From Terriglobia bacterium (GTDB taxonomy: Bacteria > Acidobacteriota > Terriglobia > Terriglobales > Acidobacteriaceae), in assembly GCA_020073105.1 (NCBI GenBank), contig JAIQFW010000015.1:1-35957 (forward strand): a stretch of 35,957 bases of DNA, written 5' to 3'. Shown piece by piece: positions 7,721-17,043 of this stretch. The position numbers and the translations under genes are program-made. Position 1 is the stretch's first letter; each line of letters begins with the position of its first letter. The notes under the pieces were generated by a model, which saw nothing but the letters and a program-made list of their open reading frames with translations, made no database searches and was not told the DNA's origin.

Positions 7721-10700
7721 ATGAAGATGCATGCCGGAAACGGGGCAAGGCTGATCCTGGTTTCGCTCGTTGTACTAACCTTGGTGGGGCTCAGCCAGAA
7801 ATCGCACGCTCAAGGCACTGGGACGATCGTTGGTGCAGTTCACGACCAAGTGGGTGCGGCTATGGCGGGCGCAACGATCACCATAAAGAACGCCCAGACA
7901 GGCGTCTCAAGAACTGTAGGCACCGACGCGAATGGGTATTACACCGCCAGTGAGCTGCCGACGGGTCAATACGAGGTCGAAGCGCAGTCGCGAGGATTTG
8001 GGACAGTGGTACGAACCGGCATCAATCTATTGCTCGCCCAGACGGCAAGGGTTGACTTCACACTCAAGGTTTCTCAGGTTGAGGAGAAGATTGTCGTTTC
8101 CGAGGACGCCCCCTTGGTCGACACGCAATCGGCATCGTTGGGTAACGTGGAGGTCTCTCAGCGCATCGAAGAACTTCCTCTGAACAAGAGAGATTTCTTC
8201 CAACTTGCGGTTTTGCAGCCTGGCGTTCTGCCACCTTATGCGGGCAGGGGCTCGATTGGAACTCCACAAGTGTCGGGCGCACTGGAGTCACAGCCTCAGG
8301 TGAACGGCCTGCGCGAATCCAACAATTACACCGTTCTCGATGGTGGTTTCATCACAGATCCTTACTTTAATACTGCGACGGTTGTGCCTAACCCCGACGC
8401 AATCGCAGAGTTCAAAATTCAGACTAACCTCACGAGTGTCCGCTATGGAAGAGGAGGGGGCGCGGTCATCAATATCGTGACCAAGTCTGGTGCCAACCAA
8501 TTTCACGGAGGGGCGTACGAGTTCTTTCGGAACAAGGTGTTCGATGCGCGGAACTACTTTTTCGACAAGGTTCCAGCCTTGAACCGCCACCAATTTGGCG
8601 TGAACGTCGGCGGTCCGATCCAGAAGGACAAAAACTTCATCTTCGTGTCCTATGAAGGATTGCGACAGATACGCGGGGAAGCAATTAATGCCGTTGTACC
8701 GTCAGTTGCAAATCGCAACGGGGATTTCTCTTCCTCTCCTGCCGGATCGATCATCAATCCTTTTACTAACCTCCCCTTCTCGGGTCCCCTCAACTTCGAC
8801 CCGACCCTAATCAATCCTCTGGCCCAGAAGGTCTTGAACCTTTATCCCATTCCCAACACCGACAGCAATGGAGACGGAATAGTCAACGATCAGGATACAT
8901 TGTGGAGTGGCGCGCCAATCGGTCGTCAACAAAGTGATCAAGGCGTGGTGCGCTGGGACGATTCGCTAACTTTAAGGCAGAACATCGGTGCCAGGTACGT
9001 CTATCAAAATCAGACAGCACTGAAGAACTTTCAGCGATTCGCCTTTTCGGGGCCTATTAGTGTGCCCGGCTTTCCCACCCAGGACAGGTCCACGACCAGC
9101 AATCTGACCGCGTGGCACATTCTCGCAGGGACTCAGTTCACCAACGACATCCGCTTTACATACCAACACAACAATGTGGTCTTTGGCCGCCCCAAGAGCG
9201 GTTTGGGGCGTCTTCCGTTCGGCTTTACTTTTCCGCAAGCCGGCCAAACCGGGCTCGGGGATGTCTTCCCCCAGTTCGGAATCGGTGGATATTCGAGTAT
9301 CGGCAATGCTGATGGCGACGTTTTCAGGGTCTACCAAGTTTATCAATTCCAGGATACGGTGACGTACGTCCATGGGAAACACAACTTTACGGCGGGAGCC
9401 GAGGTCAATCGCTTCATCATGGACTCGCAGGCTTACTTTGTTCGAATGGGGATTTATTTTAGCTTGGGATTTTTTAGCTTCAACCCGGTTGCAGACATGC
9501 TGTTGGGGATGCCTTCGTTCGTTTCCGGAGCGTTGGGCGATCCGGCCAGGAATTTCCGGTCAACCGGTTTCAATTGGTTTGTCGAGGATAGCTACCGACT
9601 GCACCCACGTTTTACACTAACCTACGGTCTGCGATATGAAATGCAGACTGCTCCGACTGAGGTCCATAACCGTCTCGCCGCATTCTCGCCCGAAAACGCT
9701 GCCGCTGGGACTATTTCGAAGCTTCACCCCGAAGCGCCTGCTGGAATGGTTTTTGCTGGTGATCCAGGCTTTCCACGCAGCGTGATCGCAACTGACAAGA
9801 ACAACTTTGCTCCCCGGCTAAGCTTTGCCTGGGACCTGACCGGAAAGGGCACGACCAGCTTGCGCGGTGGTTTCGGCATCTTTTACGACGTTGCCCCGAT
9901 TATTCCGTACGCAGACTCAAGCCTGAATCCACCGGAATTTCCGTTGTACTTCTACACGCCCGATCCTTTCAACCCGACAACGTTCGCGAATCCGATCACC
10001 AGCAATCCAGATCTGCCTCAAAACCAAGCCGACGCCGACAAACCAGGAACCACCGTATTGCCATTTTCTTCGCTGTTCGGGCCAGGAATCCACAATCGAT
10101 CGCCTTACGTGAAGCAGTGGAACCTTTCACTGCAAAGAGCTCTTACCTCTGACATCGGTGTAACCGTCGCTTATGTCGGGAACTCGGCGACCAAACTACT
10201 GGGTAGTGTGGAGACCAATCAGCCGGTTTTCATACCGGGCCAGAGCACCTTTGCCAATGCTCAAGACCGCCGCCCCTACCCCCTGCTGGGCTTGATTTAT
10301 GATCACGGTACCAGGTTCGCCTCCAACTATAACGGCCTGCAGATTTCGGCAACGAAAAGAATGAGTCACGGTGTATCGTTCGTGAGCGCTTACACCTGGT
10401 CAAAAACGATCGACTACAACTCGCAAGCCATCACCTACTACCACATTCTGGGGCATCCTGTGTTTCCCCAGAACTCTTACGATTTGAAGGCGGAGCGAGG
10501 TCTTTCATCATTTGATGTTCCCCATCGCGTTGTCTTTAGTGGGACATGGAACCTTCCCGGCCCCGGGAAGAATGCCAATGCTGTGACTCGCATGTTGCTA
10601 GGCGACTGGGAGACTAACGGTATTGTGAGTTTGAACAGCGGTTATCCATTTACGGTCGTGGATTCGGCAAATCCTTCCACTACCGGTGAGTACGGTCCAA

Positions 10701-11047
10701 CCGATCGCCCGAACCTCGTTGGAGACCCCAACGCCGGGCCGCACACGGTTGCGAGTTGGTTCAACACGGCAGCCTTTCAGGCCCTCCCCCCTTCCGGTGG
10801 TTTTGGTAATGCAGGAAGAAACATTGTCCGTGGACCGACTCTTAAGGCTGTCGACCTGTCAGTTTTCAAGAATTTCAATATCCAGGAAAAGTGGAAGGTC
10901 CAATTCCGAGCTGAGTTCTTCAATCTCTTTAACCACCCGAACTTCCTGCCGCCGGTCAACGATATCAGTTCACCGACATTCGGTCGGATTACGGAAACCA
11001 GCACAGATGCGCGAGAGATCCAATTTGGACTGAAAGTGTCGTTCTAA
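7721..11047 (+). CDS. TonB-dependent receptor, Oar-like with carboxypeptidase-regulatory domain
   Basis: Outer-membrane protein of 1108 aa, of the kind abundant in Acidobacteriota, proposed to import large or scarce substrates using TonB energy. A signal peptide with cleavage after SHA (residues 28-30) is followed by a carboxypeptidase-regulatory beta-sandwich (about 33-115: GTIVGAVHDQ, AGATITIKNAQTG, YYTASELPTGQYEV). The plug-like region contains LPLNKRDFFQLAVLQPG, NNYTVLDGG and GRGGGAVINIVTKSGANQFHG. A long beta-barrel ends in the terminal strand EIQFGLKVSF with a C-terminal Phe, as expected for outer-membrane assembly. The start at 7721 is chosen because it follows an AGGGGGG ribosome-binding stretch and gives a clean signal peptide; a TTG at 7688 would bury it. 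It lies 143 nt after the regulator and before the catabolic enzymes, suggesting it imports their substrate. No ABC or MFS permease is seen in the window. Confidence 0.93.
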   Translation: MKMHAGNGARLILVSLVVLTLVGLSQKSHAQGTGTIVGAVHDQVGAAMAGATITIKNAQTGVSRTVGTDANGYYTASELPTGQYEVEAQSRGFGTVVRTGINLLLAQTARVDFTLKVSQVEEKIVVSEDAPLVDTQSASLGNVEVSQRIEELPLNKRDFFQLAVLQPGVLPPYAGRGSIGTPQVSGALESQPQVNGLRESNNYTVLDGGFITDPYFNTATVVPNPDAIAEFKIQTNLTSVRYGRGGGAVINIVTKSGANQFHGGAYEFFRNKVFDARNYFFDKVPALNRHQFGVNVGGPIQKDKNFIFVSYEGLRQIRGEAINAVVPSVANRNGDFSSSPAGSIINPFTNLPFSGPLNFDPTLINPLAQKVLNLYPIPNTDSNGDGIVNDQDTLWSGAPIGRQQSDQGVVRWDDSLTLRQNIGARYVYQNQTALKNFQRFAFSGPISVPGFPTQDRSTTSNLTAWHILAGTQFTNDIRFTYQHNNVVFGRPKSGLGRLPFGFTFPQAGQTGLGDVFPQFGIGGYSSIGNADGDVFRVYQVYQFQDTVTYVHGKHNFTAGAEVNRFIMDSQAYFVRMGIYFSLGFFSFNPVADMLLGMPSFVSGALGDPARNFRSTGFNWFVEDSYRLHPRFTLTYGLRYEMQTAPTEVHNRLAAFSPENAAAGTISKLHPEAPAGMVFAGDPGFPRSVIATDKNNFAPRLSFAWDLTGKGTTSLRGGFGIFYDVAPIIPYADSSLNPPEFPLYFYTPDPFNPTTFANPITSNPDLPQNQADADKPGTTVLPFSSLFGPGIHNRSPYVKQWNLSLQRALTSDIGVTVAYVGNSATKLLGSVETNQPVFIPGQSTFANAQDRRPYPLLGLIYDHGTRFASNYNGLQISATKRMSHGVSFVSAYTWSKTIDYNSQAITYYHILGHPVFPQNSYDLKAERGLSSFDVPHRVVFSGTWNLPGPGKNANAVTRMLLGDWETNGIVSLNSGYPFTVVDSANPSTTGEYGPTDRPNLVGDPNAGPHTVASWFNTAAFQALPPSGGFGNAGRNIVRGPTLKAVDLSVFKNFNIQEKWKVQFRAEFFNLFNHPNFLPPVNDISSPTFGRITETSTDAREIQFGLKVSF

Positions 11048-11082
11048 GGGTTCGTTGAAGCAAATTACTAAGGAGGCATCGA

Positions 11083-12462
11083 ATGTCGACCCAGGCCAGT
11101 CAGACCAAAAGAACGCTCATCCGGAACGGGACCATCATCGATGGAACTGGCAAGCCTCCTTTGAAGAATGCATCCGTTTTGGTGGAGGGTGACAAGATCG
11201 TCGCCGTAGGAGCCGACGTGAAGGCGGATGCCAGCGCACGCGTGATCGATGCCGCTGGAAAGACCATCATGCCGGCTCTTATTGACGGCCACTGCCACAT
11301 CAGCTACGGAGACGTGCGCACGCAGGAGGAGTCAGACATCTGCGCTAGTCGTGAGTACAGGGCTATCCGTGCTGTGTGGAATGCCCAGAAGGTGCTGCGA
11401 GCGGGCGTAACCTCCATCTGTGATCCTGGCAGCACCTGTATGGTTTCTGTCGCGGTGCGTGATGCCATCTACTCAGGCATGTTCGAAGGCCCCAGAATAT
11501 TTGCCGCCGGGCCGTTCTTGACCAGCTACAACGGAATCGCGGACTACTTTCCGACCTGGGTAAATGTGCCCACCGGAATCGGGGTGCTGACCAACACTCT
11601 TCCGGAAATGATCACCGAGGTGCGCAAACAGGTGAAGGAGGGAGCGGACCTGATCAAGGTGGCAGCCAGCGGCGACATTAGCAATCCAACTGCGGGCGCC
11701 GACACCTCATCCCTCTCCTTGGAGGAACTGACAGCAGTTGCAAAGGAAGTGCACAGATTGGGGCGGAGGGTAACCGCGCATGCCCGCGCTGGCTTATCTG
11801 CGGCAGATTGTTCGCGGGCTGGGTTTGATTGGGTTATGCATGGCACCCTGATGACCGATGAACACCTCGATGTCTTGCTGGCAAATAAGACCCCGCTCAT
11901 GCCGAGCCTGACATACCTGACCAACGCGGTGGAATTCGGCAAGGATTGCAGCCTCCCCCAATCCATGATTGATGGCTGCAAGTGGGAGTTGGACCGTGCC
12001 ATCCCAATCTTATCCAAGGCCCACAAAGCTGGCCTGCCGCTACTGATCGGCTCCGAAAGTGGCTTTGCTCTGATTCCCTACGGCCACTGGCACGCCAGAG
12101 AACTTGAAACCTATGTGAAGTATTTGGGTTTCACTCCCATGGAAGCTATCGTTGCCGCCACCAAGTTGAATGCAATCACCGTTGACCTTGCCGGCCAGAT
12201 CGGTACGATCGAGCCCGGCACGCTGGCTGACGTGTTGGTCGTCGACGGTGACCCTCTCGCCGATATTTCTGTCCTGCAAGATCTACGAAAAATCCTTGTT
12301 GTGATGAAGGCTGGTGAGCTCGTCGATCTGGATCGACCTTGGCCCACGAAGAAGGACTGGAGTTTTGAACAGACCATCACGTTCGGTTGGAGACTGGCAG
12401 AAAATCCGGCGGTCAGAGCTCTGAGTACCGGCTCCAAGAGATCTGGCGAGGTTGCTGCCTAG
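11083..12462 (+). CDS. Metal-dependent amidohydrolase (imidazolonepropionase/prolidase-like)
   Basis: 459-aa amidohydrolase-superfamily enzyme expected to hydrolyse a C-N bond in a cyclic or linear amide. The N-terminal beta-sandwich (RTLIRNGTIIDGTGKPP) leads to HCH (His70, His72). The likely carboxylated lysine is Lys192 in LIKVAASGD, and further ligands are His233 (VTAHARAG) and His253 (WVMHG). The position usually holding the catalytic Asp (GTDSG) reads GSESG, so Glu325 replaces it. The family tail TIEPGTLADVLVVDGDPL is intact. AAGGAGG precedes the ATG. It lies 35 nt after the receptor gene, with the FAH-family gene directly following. In this setting it may open a ring or deaminate or deacylate an intermediate; the substrate is unknown. 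Confidence 0.9.
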   Translation: MSTQASQTKRTLIRNGTIIDGTGKPPLKNASVLVEGDKIVAVGADVKADASARVIDAAGKTIMPALIDGHCHISYGDVRTQEESDICASREYRAIRAVWNAQKVLRAGVTSICDPGSTCMVSVAVRDAIYSGMFEGPRIFAAGPFLTSYNGIADYFPTWVNVPTGIGVLTNTLPEMITEVRKQVKEGADLIKVAASGDISNPTAGADTSSLSLEELTAVAKEVHRLGRRVTAHARAGLSAADCSRAGFDWVMHGTLMTDEHLDVLLANKTPLMPSLTYLTNAVEFGKDCSLPQSMIDGCKWELDRAIPILSKAHKAGLPLLIGSESGFALIPYGHWHARELETYVKYLGFTPMEAIVAATKLNAITVDLAGQIGTIEPGTLADVLVVDGDPLADISVLQDLRKILVVMKAGELVDLDRPWPTKKDWSFEQTITFGWRLAENPAVRALSTGSKRSGEVAA

Positions 12463-12504
12463 CGCAGTGCGCGCAGGATCCAAGCAGCACGGTCATGGGT
12501 GGAT

Positions 12505-13290
12505 ATGAGATTTGCAAGATTTGCTTACAAGAAAAAGGTTTCCTACGGGATCGTAGATGGCGAGGTCGTCCGCCCCATTGAAGGTGACATTTTCAGCGAC
12601 CCGCGGACTGACGGTCACCCAATACCGATCCGTGAAGTGAAGTTGTTGGTGCCCACAGTGCCGACCAAGGTTATAGCCCTGGGAATGAACTATCGTAACC
12701 ACGCAGCGGAATTGAAGCTCGAAATTCCTGATGAGCCGGTGCTGTTCTACAAGCCCCTTTCGTCTCTGATCGGGATGCACGATTGTATCCAATATCCCCC
12801 TCAAAGTCACCGCGTGGATTACGAGGCAGAGATGGCTTTTGTGATTGGACAGCCAGCCAAGAACGTCCCCGTGGCACGGGCGTTGGAATATGTACTGGGT
12901 TACACCTGCTTTAATGACATCACCGCACGCGACATCCAGTTCAAGAAACCTCCCATCGAGTTCGTCAAGTCCAAGAGTTTCGACACCTTTGGTGGGGTGG
13001 GTCCGTGGATCGAAACTGAGGTGGACGCTCGTAACCTGGCGCTAGAGTGCTTGGTCAATGGGGTCGTCAAGCAGACGGGAAATACCGGTGACCTTATTTT
13101 CGGGGTGGCCGAGATCTTGAGTTATATCTCCAATATCATGACGTTGTGTCCGGGTGACATCATCGCTACCGGCACACCTTCAGGAATCGGCCCCCTAACA
13201 GTCGGGGACGTGGTGTCTGTGCGCCTGGAGGGCGTTGGGACGCTGGAGAACATGGTTGTCCCTCAACCGAAAACTGCGGAGGCAAAGTAG
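12505..13290 (+). CDS. Fumarylacetoacetate hydrolase (FAH) family protein
   Basis: 261-aa enzyme of the FAH superfamily (fumarylpyruvate, acylpyruvate and 2-oxo-hept-3-ene-dioate enzymes), which cleave, isomerise or decarboxylate dicarbonyl acids at the end of aromatic pathways. The catalytic core starts at GMNYRNHAAEL (60-70). Metal ligands Glu107 and Glu109 (VDYEAEMAFVIG) and Asp138 (FNDITARD) are present, as is Lys157 in KSFDTFGGVGPW. The C-terminal core TGTPSGIGPLTVGDVV is intact. Start ATG 12505 fits the family N-terminus (MRFARF); GTG 12499 is two codons upstream. It lies 42 nt after the amidohydrolase and 3 nt before the RidA-like gene. It probably acts on a ring-cleavage product late in the pathway. 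Confidence 0.9.
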   Translation: MRFARFAYKKKVSYGIVDGEVVRPIEGDIFSDPRTDGHPIPIREVKLLVPTVPTKVIALGMNYRNHAAELKLEIPDEPVLFYKPLSSLIGMHDCIQYPPQSHRVDYEAEMAFVIGQPAKNVPVARALEYVLGYTCFNDITARDIQFKKPPIEFVKSKSFDTFGGVGPWIETEVDARNLALECLVNGVVKQTGNTGDLIFGVAEILSYISNIMTLCPGDIIATGTPSGIGPLTVGDVVSVRLEGVGTLENMVVPQPKTAEAK

Positions 13291-13293
13291 CGA

Positions 13294-13725
13294 ATGTCGC
13301 CAACATCGAAAACAAAGGGAAAGTCTGGACGGCTCGAACGGCAGGTTATCAAGGAAGGCCACTTCGACAAAATACTTAACACACATTATTCCGAGGGCAT
13401 CCGGGTCGGCAACCTAGTGTTTGTGGCGGGGCAACTTGCAGTTGACGACCAACTTAACCTGACCGGCAAGGGTGATCCAGACAAGCAGGCTCGCAAGGTG
13501 TTCGAGAATATGAAGGGCATCCTAGAAGAAGCTGGAGCGACGATGCAGGATGTCGTAATGCTCAGTCTGTACGTCACTGACATTCGTTTGATCTCGAAAA
13601 TCGCGCAGGCGAGGCGCGACTATTTTGGTTCGAACCGGCCGGTAGCGACGCTGGTGGAGGTCAGTAAACTGGCACACCCTGATGCCATGGTGGAAGTGAA
13701 TGCAATCGCGGTGATTAACCGCTAG
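13294..13725 (+). CDS. RidA/YjgF-family protein lacking the canonical arginine
   Basis: 143-aa Rid-family protein. The fold signature is clear (VGNLVFVAGQLAVD, ARKVFENMKGILEEAGATMQDVV, YVTDIRLI, VEVNAIAVINR). In enamine/imine deaminase RidA, an Arg in the PARSCVEV motif is needed for hydrolysis. Here the same place reads PVATLVEV, so Ala118 replaces it, while the Glu at 135 is kept. It therefore belongs to a divergent Rid subgroup, like those found in catabolic operons of aminomuconate or pyrimidine type, where the role is often deamination or hydrolysis of a pathway intermediate. There is a GGAGG ribosome binding site inside the end of the preceding gene, 3 nt intergenic. An extra basic N-terminus (about 18 residues) precedes the fold. 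Confidence 0.88.
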   Translation: MSPTSKTKGKSGRLERQVIKEGHFDKILNTHYSEGIRVGNLVFVAGQLAVDDQLNLTGKGDPDKQARKVFENMKGILEEAGATMQDVVMLSLYVTDIRLISKIAQARRDYFGSNRPVATLVEVSKLAHPDAMVEVNAIAVINR

Positions 13726-13754
13726 GCTCGGAACGAAGGCGGGCAGGAGACTAT

Positions 13755-16121
13755 ATGGCGTATATCGGACAAAGGGTATTGCGGAAAGAAGACTACCACA
13801 TCCTGATGGGGCGGAGTCGGTTCGTTGCCGATATGAAGCTGCCGGGCATGCTGTATGCCAAGGTTCTTCGTAGCCCGTTTGCCCACGCGCGAATTAAAAG
13901 CATGGACAAGAGTGCGGCTGAACGCCTTAACGGAGTAGTGGCAGTTGTGACCGGCGAGGACATCAAGGACAAGGTTGCCTACTGGGGGCAGATCGGTACG
14001 GGATGGCCGGTGGGAGACCGCCGTGCGCTCACCATTGACAAGGTTCACTTTGTTGGCGACGAAGTCGCGGTGGTGGCGGCAGAGAATCCCTATGCCGCGA
14101 TGGACGCTTTGGAGCTTATCGAAGTCGACTACGAAGAGTTGCCTGTGTACACCGACCCGGAAAAGGCCATGCAGGCTGAGGCCGAGTTGATCCATCCCGA
14201 ACTAGTGGAGCAGCGGATCATTGAGAGCAATATCCTTTCCCGATACAAGCTGCGCGCCGGTGATATCACTAAGGCGGAGAAGGAGGCGGACTTGATCGTG
14301 TCCGGGCGTTTCTATTCCAATCGCCCGGTTTGTAACGCATTGGAGCCGCACGGGGTACTGGCGAGCTACGACCAGTACCTGGACAAGCTTACTGTCTGGT
14401 CTTCGACCCAGGTGGCGCATCTTGTACGGGATGGACTCTCCGAAGTACTCCGTTACCCGGCGAATAACATCCACGTCATGGTTCCGGACATGGGTGGCGG
14501 GTTTGGTTCAAAGGCGGAGCTGTTCGCCCACGAAGTTCTCGCGGCATACCTCTCCTTAGTTACAAAGCGCCCTGTCTCCCTCATCCTGGACCGCACAGAA
14601 GTGTTTCAGGCGTGCACATCCCGCTGTTCGCAGATCCACTATGCCGAGCTCATGCTCAAGAAGGATGGCACGTTCATCGGTTACCGCAGCAAGATCGTTC
14701 AGGACCAGGGTGGGTACGCGAGCTGGGGTACACAAGTCATCCAGATCGGAACCCATGTCGGAATGCTCCCCTACAAGTACCCCAATGTGTGGGTAGACGG
14801 TGTTGACGTGTACACCAACAAGAATCCGGGCGGGGCCTATCGCGCCTTCGGTGTGCCCCAGACCAGCTACGTTCGCGACTCGTTGGTCCACATGGCCGCG
14901 GTGAAGCTGGGAGTGACGCCCGAGAACTTAATGTTGAAGAACACGGTCAAAGGAGACGAATGTCCCTACACCATGGCGAGCGGCCAGGTAATTGACAGCA
15001 CCGGTATCGACGCAGCGATCGAGAAGGTGATGGAAGAGGTGAAACGGTTGGGTTGGCAGACGAACCGGAAACCATACCAGGGCATCGGGTGGGGCTGCAC
15101 GCTGAAGCACAGCAGTTGCCGCCACCCGCAGATTGATACGGATTACGACTCGGTCCGGGTTCGGATCGAACCCGACGGCACCGTCACGGTGTTCACCAGC
15201 GCCTGTCCCCACGGGCAGGGAATCGAAACAACCCTGGGACAAATCTGCGCCGACCAGGTAGGAGTCAGCCTGGACAAAGTGCGGGTCATTGGCAACGACT
15301 CGCAAGGGCCACACGGTCTTGGAACATGGGGGAGTCGCACAATCACCATTACTGGCAGTGCGCTTAAGCGAGCCGGAGATGTGATTAAGGAGAAGTTGTT
15401 CAAGGTCGCAGCCTTCAAGCTGGAGGTGGGAGAGGGGGACCTCCAGATTGCCGAAAATTGGATTTCCGTCAAGGGAGTTCCGTCCAAGAAGATCTCGGTC
15501 CAGGATGTGGCGATACTCTGCCATTTTCATACTCACGACCTGCCGCCCGGTATGGAGGCGGGTCCAATCGAGACGACCCAGTCGTACGACAGCCCGACTA
15601 CGCGCTTGGACGAGAACGGTCGCGGCAATATGGTGGTCAGCTACAACGGCGCCGCGCATGCTGCTTTAGTGCAGGTTGACCCTGGCACCGGGAAGGTGGA
15701 CATTCTCGACTATCTAATGGCTGATGACTCAGGCGTGGTCATTAATCCAATGATCGTGGAAGGACAACATCAAGGGTCGGTGCCCTTTGGGCTGGGGCAA
15801 GCCTTGGGCGAGGATTTAATTTATGACGAGAATGGTCAGCTTCTGAACGGAAACTATCGCGACTATTACATTCCGCTCGCGACCGACGTCCCGGACTTGC
15901 GCAAGTTCTACGACTGTGGAGTTCCGTCGCGGGTTACCCCTTTGGGCCAAAAGGGGGCCGGCGAATCCGGTAACGTGCCTCCGCTGGCAGTGGTAGCAAA
16001 TGCGGTAGAAGACGCCACTGGCGTCCGAATCACGGAATTGCCGGTGACCCCAGACAAAGTGCTGTTGGGGATAAAGAAGGCAAAGACTACGCGGCCGGGC
16101 TCCAATGGTGGCCGCAGATGA
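13755..16121 (+). CDS. Molybdenum hydroxylase large (molybdopterin-binding) subunit, xanthine dehydrogenase family
   Basis: 788-aa catalytic subunit of a three-component molybdenum hydroxylase that would hydroxylate an N-heterocycle or aldehyde with water and pass electrons to 2Fe-2S and FAD partners. N-terminal part: GQRVLRKEDYHILMGRSRFVAD. Cofactor loops include MGGGFGSKAELFAHE, GGAYRAFGVPQ and CPHGQGIETTLGQIC. The essential C-terminal Glu is present as Glu737 in QKGAGESG. The GGAYRAFG loop is that of xanthine dehydrogenase or hydroxybenzoyl-CoA reductase relatives and is not the CO-dehydrogenase AYRCSFR loop, so it is not CoxL. A GCAGGAG ribosome binding site precedes ATG 13755. The FAD and 2Fe-2S subunits lie 1.5-2.5 kb downstream, separated by a hydrolase and coxG. 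No signal peptide is visible, so it is probably cytoplasmic. Confidence 0.94.
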   Translation: MAYIGQRVLRKEDYHILMGRSRFVADMKLPGMLYAKVLRSPFAHARIKSMDKSAAERLNGVVAVVTGEDIKDKVAYWGQIGTGWPVGDRRALTIDKVHFVGDEVAVVAAENPYAAMDALELIEVDYEELPVYTDPEKAMQAEAELIHPELVEQRIIESNILSRYKLRAGDITKAEKEADLIVSGRFYSNRPVCNALEPHGVLASYDQYLDKLTVWSSTQVAHLVRDGLSEVLRYPANNIHVMVPDMGGGFGSKAELFAHEVLAAYLSLVTKRPVSLILDRTEVFQACTSRCSQIHYAELMLKKDGTFIGYRSKIVQDQGGYASWGTQVIQIGTHVGMLPYKYPNVWVDGVDVYTNKNPGGAYRAFGVPQTSYVRDSLVHMAAVKLGVTPENLMLKNTVKGDECPYTMASGQVIDSTGIDAAIEKVMEEVKRLGWQTNRKPYQGIGWGCTLKHSSCRHPQIDTDYDSVRVRIEPDGTVTVFTSACPHGQGIETTLGQICADQVGVSLDKVRVIGNDSQGPHGLGTWGSRTITITGSALKRAGDVIKEKLFKVAAFKLEVGEGDLQIAENWISVKGVPSKKISVQDVAILCHFHTHDLPPGMEAGPIETTQSYDSPTTRLDENGRGNMVVSYNGAAHAALVQVDPGTGKVDILDYLMADDSGVVINPMIVEGQHQGSVPFGLGQALGEDLIYDENGQLLNGNYRDYYIPLATDVPDLRKFYDCGVPSRVTPLGQKGAGESGNVPPLAVVANAVEDATGVRITELPVTPDKVLLGIKKAKTTRPGSNGGRR

Positions 16122-16189
16122 GCGATAGGCGCGGCTACCTGCATGAGTCAGGCCTTCGATCATCGGTCGCCTAGAAAGGAAATAAAACG

Positions 16190-17023
16190 ATGCCAAACGC
16201 AAAAATAAACGGAGTCAATCTCTACTATCAAGTGGAGGGCGAGGGTGAACCGGTACTCTTCATCATGGGAACCGGTCTGACACACGCCTTGTGGAGCCGG
16301 CAGATCGATGCGTTCAAGCACAAGTACCAATGCATCAGTTATGACAACCGCGGCACCGGCGAGACTGACCGCACGAAGGACGGACACACCGTTGCTAATT
16401 ACGCGGAGGATGCGGCTGGCTTACTCGACCACCTGAAAGTGTCGAGTGCTCATGTTGCCGGCTGGTCGCTTGGATCCTGCATTGGCCAGGAACTGGCAAT
16501 CCATCATCCCGACAAGGTCCGGTCTCTCATCCTGATTGCAACCTGGTGCCGGCCGTATCCGTTTCTGCGTCGTCGATTTGAGGTTCAGACCGAAATTGCG
16601 AAGCTGGGAAATCAGCGTCTTCTGGGCGAATATTCAGTACTGCACCTGTTTCGTGCAGACCATCTCGATGAGCACGACGATGAGGTGTTGCAGTTCCAAC
16701 GGCGTTCCCTGGAGGGCCCGGGCCGGTCACCGATGGAGACCATGATTGCGCACTACCGCATGGATATTGAGCATGACACCGCGGAGAGGCTCTCACAGAT
16801 CAAGGTGCCGACCTTAGTGCTAGGTGGCGAAGACGACGCGCTGATACGTGCGCCGTACCAGGAGGAAGTGCATCGTCGGATAGCGGGATCGGAAATTAAT
16901 TTGATACCGAAGGCCGACCACATGGCCCTCGCGCTGATACCGGACCAGGTGAACAGGATCGCACTAGATTTTCTGGAACGACGTTTTGGCAAGCAAGCTG
17001 GCCCCAAGGCTCGAGCATCTTAA
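16190..17023 (+). CDS. Alpha/beta-fold hydrolase
   Basis: 277-aa cytoplasmic serine hydrolase. Nucleophile Ser93 is in GWSLGS, the acid is Asp215 or Asp216 in GGEDDALI, and the base is His244 in KADHMAL; the oxyanion region is FIMGTG and the family motif YDNRGTGETD is present. Length and layout match the meta-cleavage-product hydrolase, enol-lactonase and N-acyl hydrolase type of alpha/beta enzyme. AAAGGAAA precedes the ATG. It sits inside the molybdenum-hydroxylase operon between the large subunit and coxG, so it should act on the hydroxylation product or a ring-opened form. The precise reaction cannot be stated. Confidence 0.9.
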   Translation: MPNAKINGVNLYYQVEGEGEPVLFIMGTGLTHALWSRQIDAFKHKYQCISYDNRGTGETDRTKDGHTVANYAEDAAGLLDHLKVSSAHVAGWSLGSCIGQELAIHHPDKVRSLILIATWCRPYPFLRRRFEVQTEIAKLGNQRLLGEYSVLHLFRADHLDEHDDEVLQFQRRSLEGPGRSPMETMIAHYRMDIEHDTAERLSQIKVPTLVLGGEDDALIRAPYQEEVHRRIAGSEINLIPKADHMALALIPDQVNRIALDFLERRFGKQAGPKARAS

Positions 17024-17043
17024 CGTGTCGGTAAGGGAGTTGC

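Noticed and set aside
13755-16121. CO dehydrogenase large subunit (coxL), suggested by coxD/E/F/G neighbours
   Set aside because: The active-site loop is GGAYRAFGVPQ and not AYRCSFR, so the xanthine-dehydrogenase-type assignment is better.
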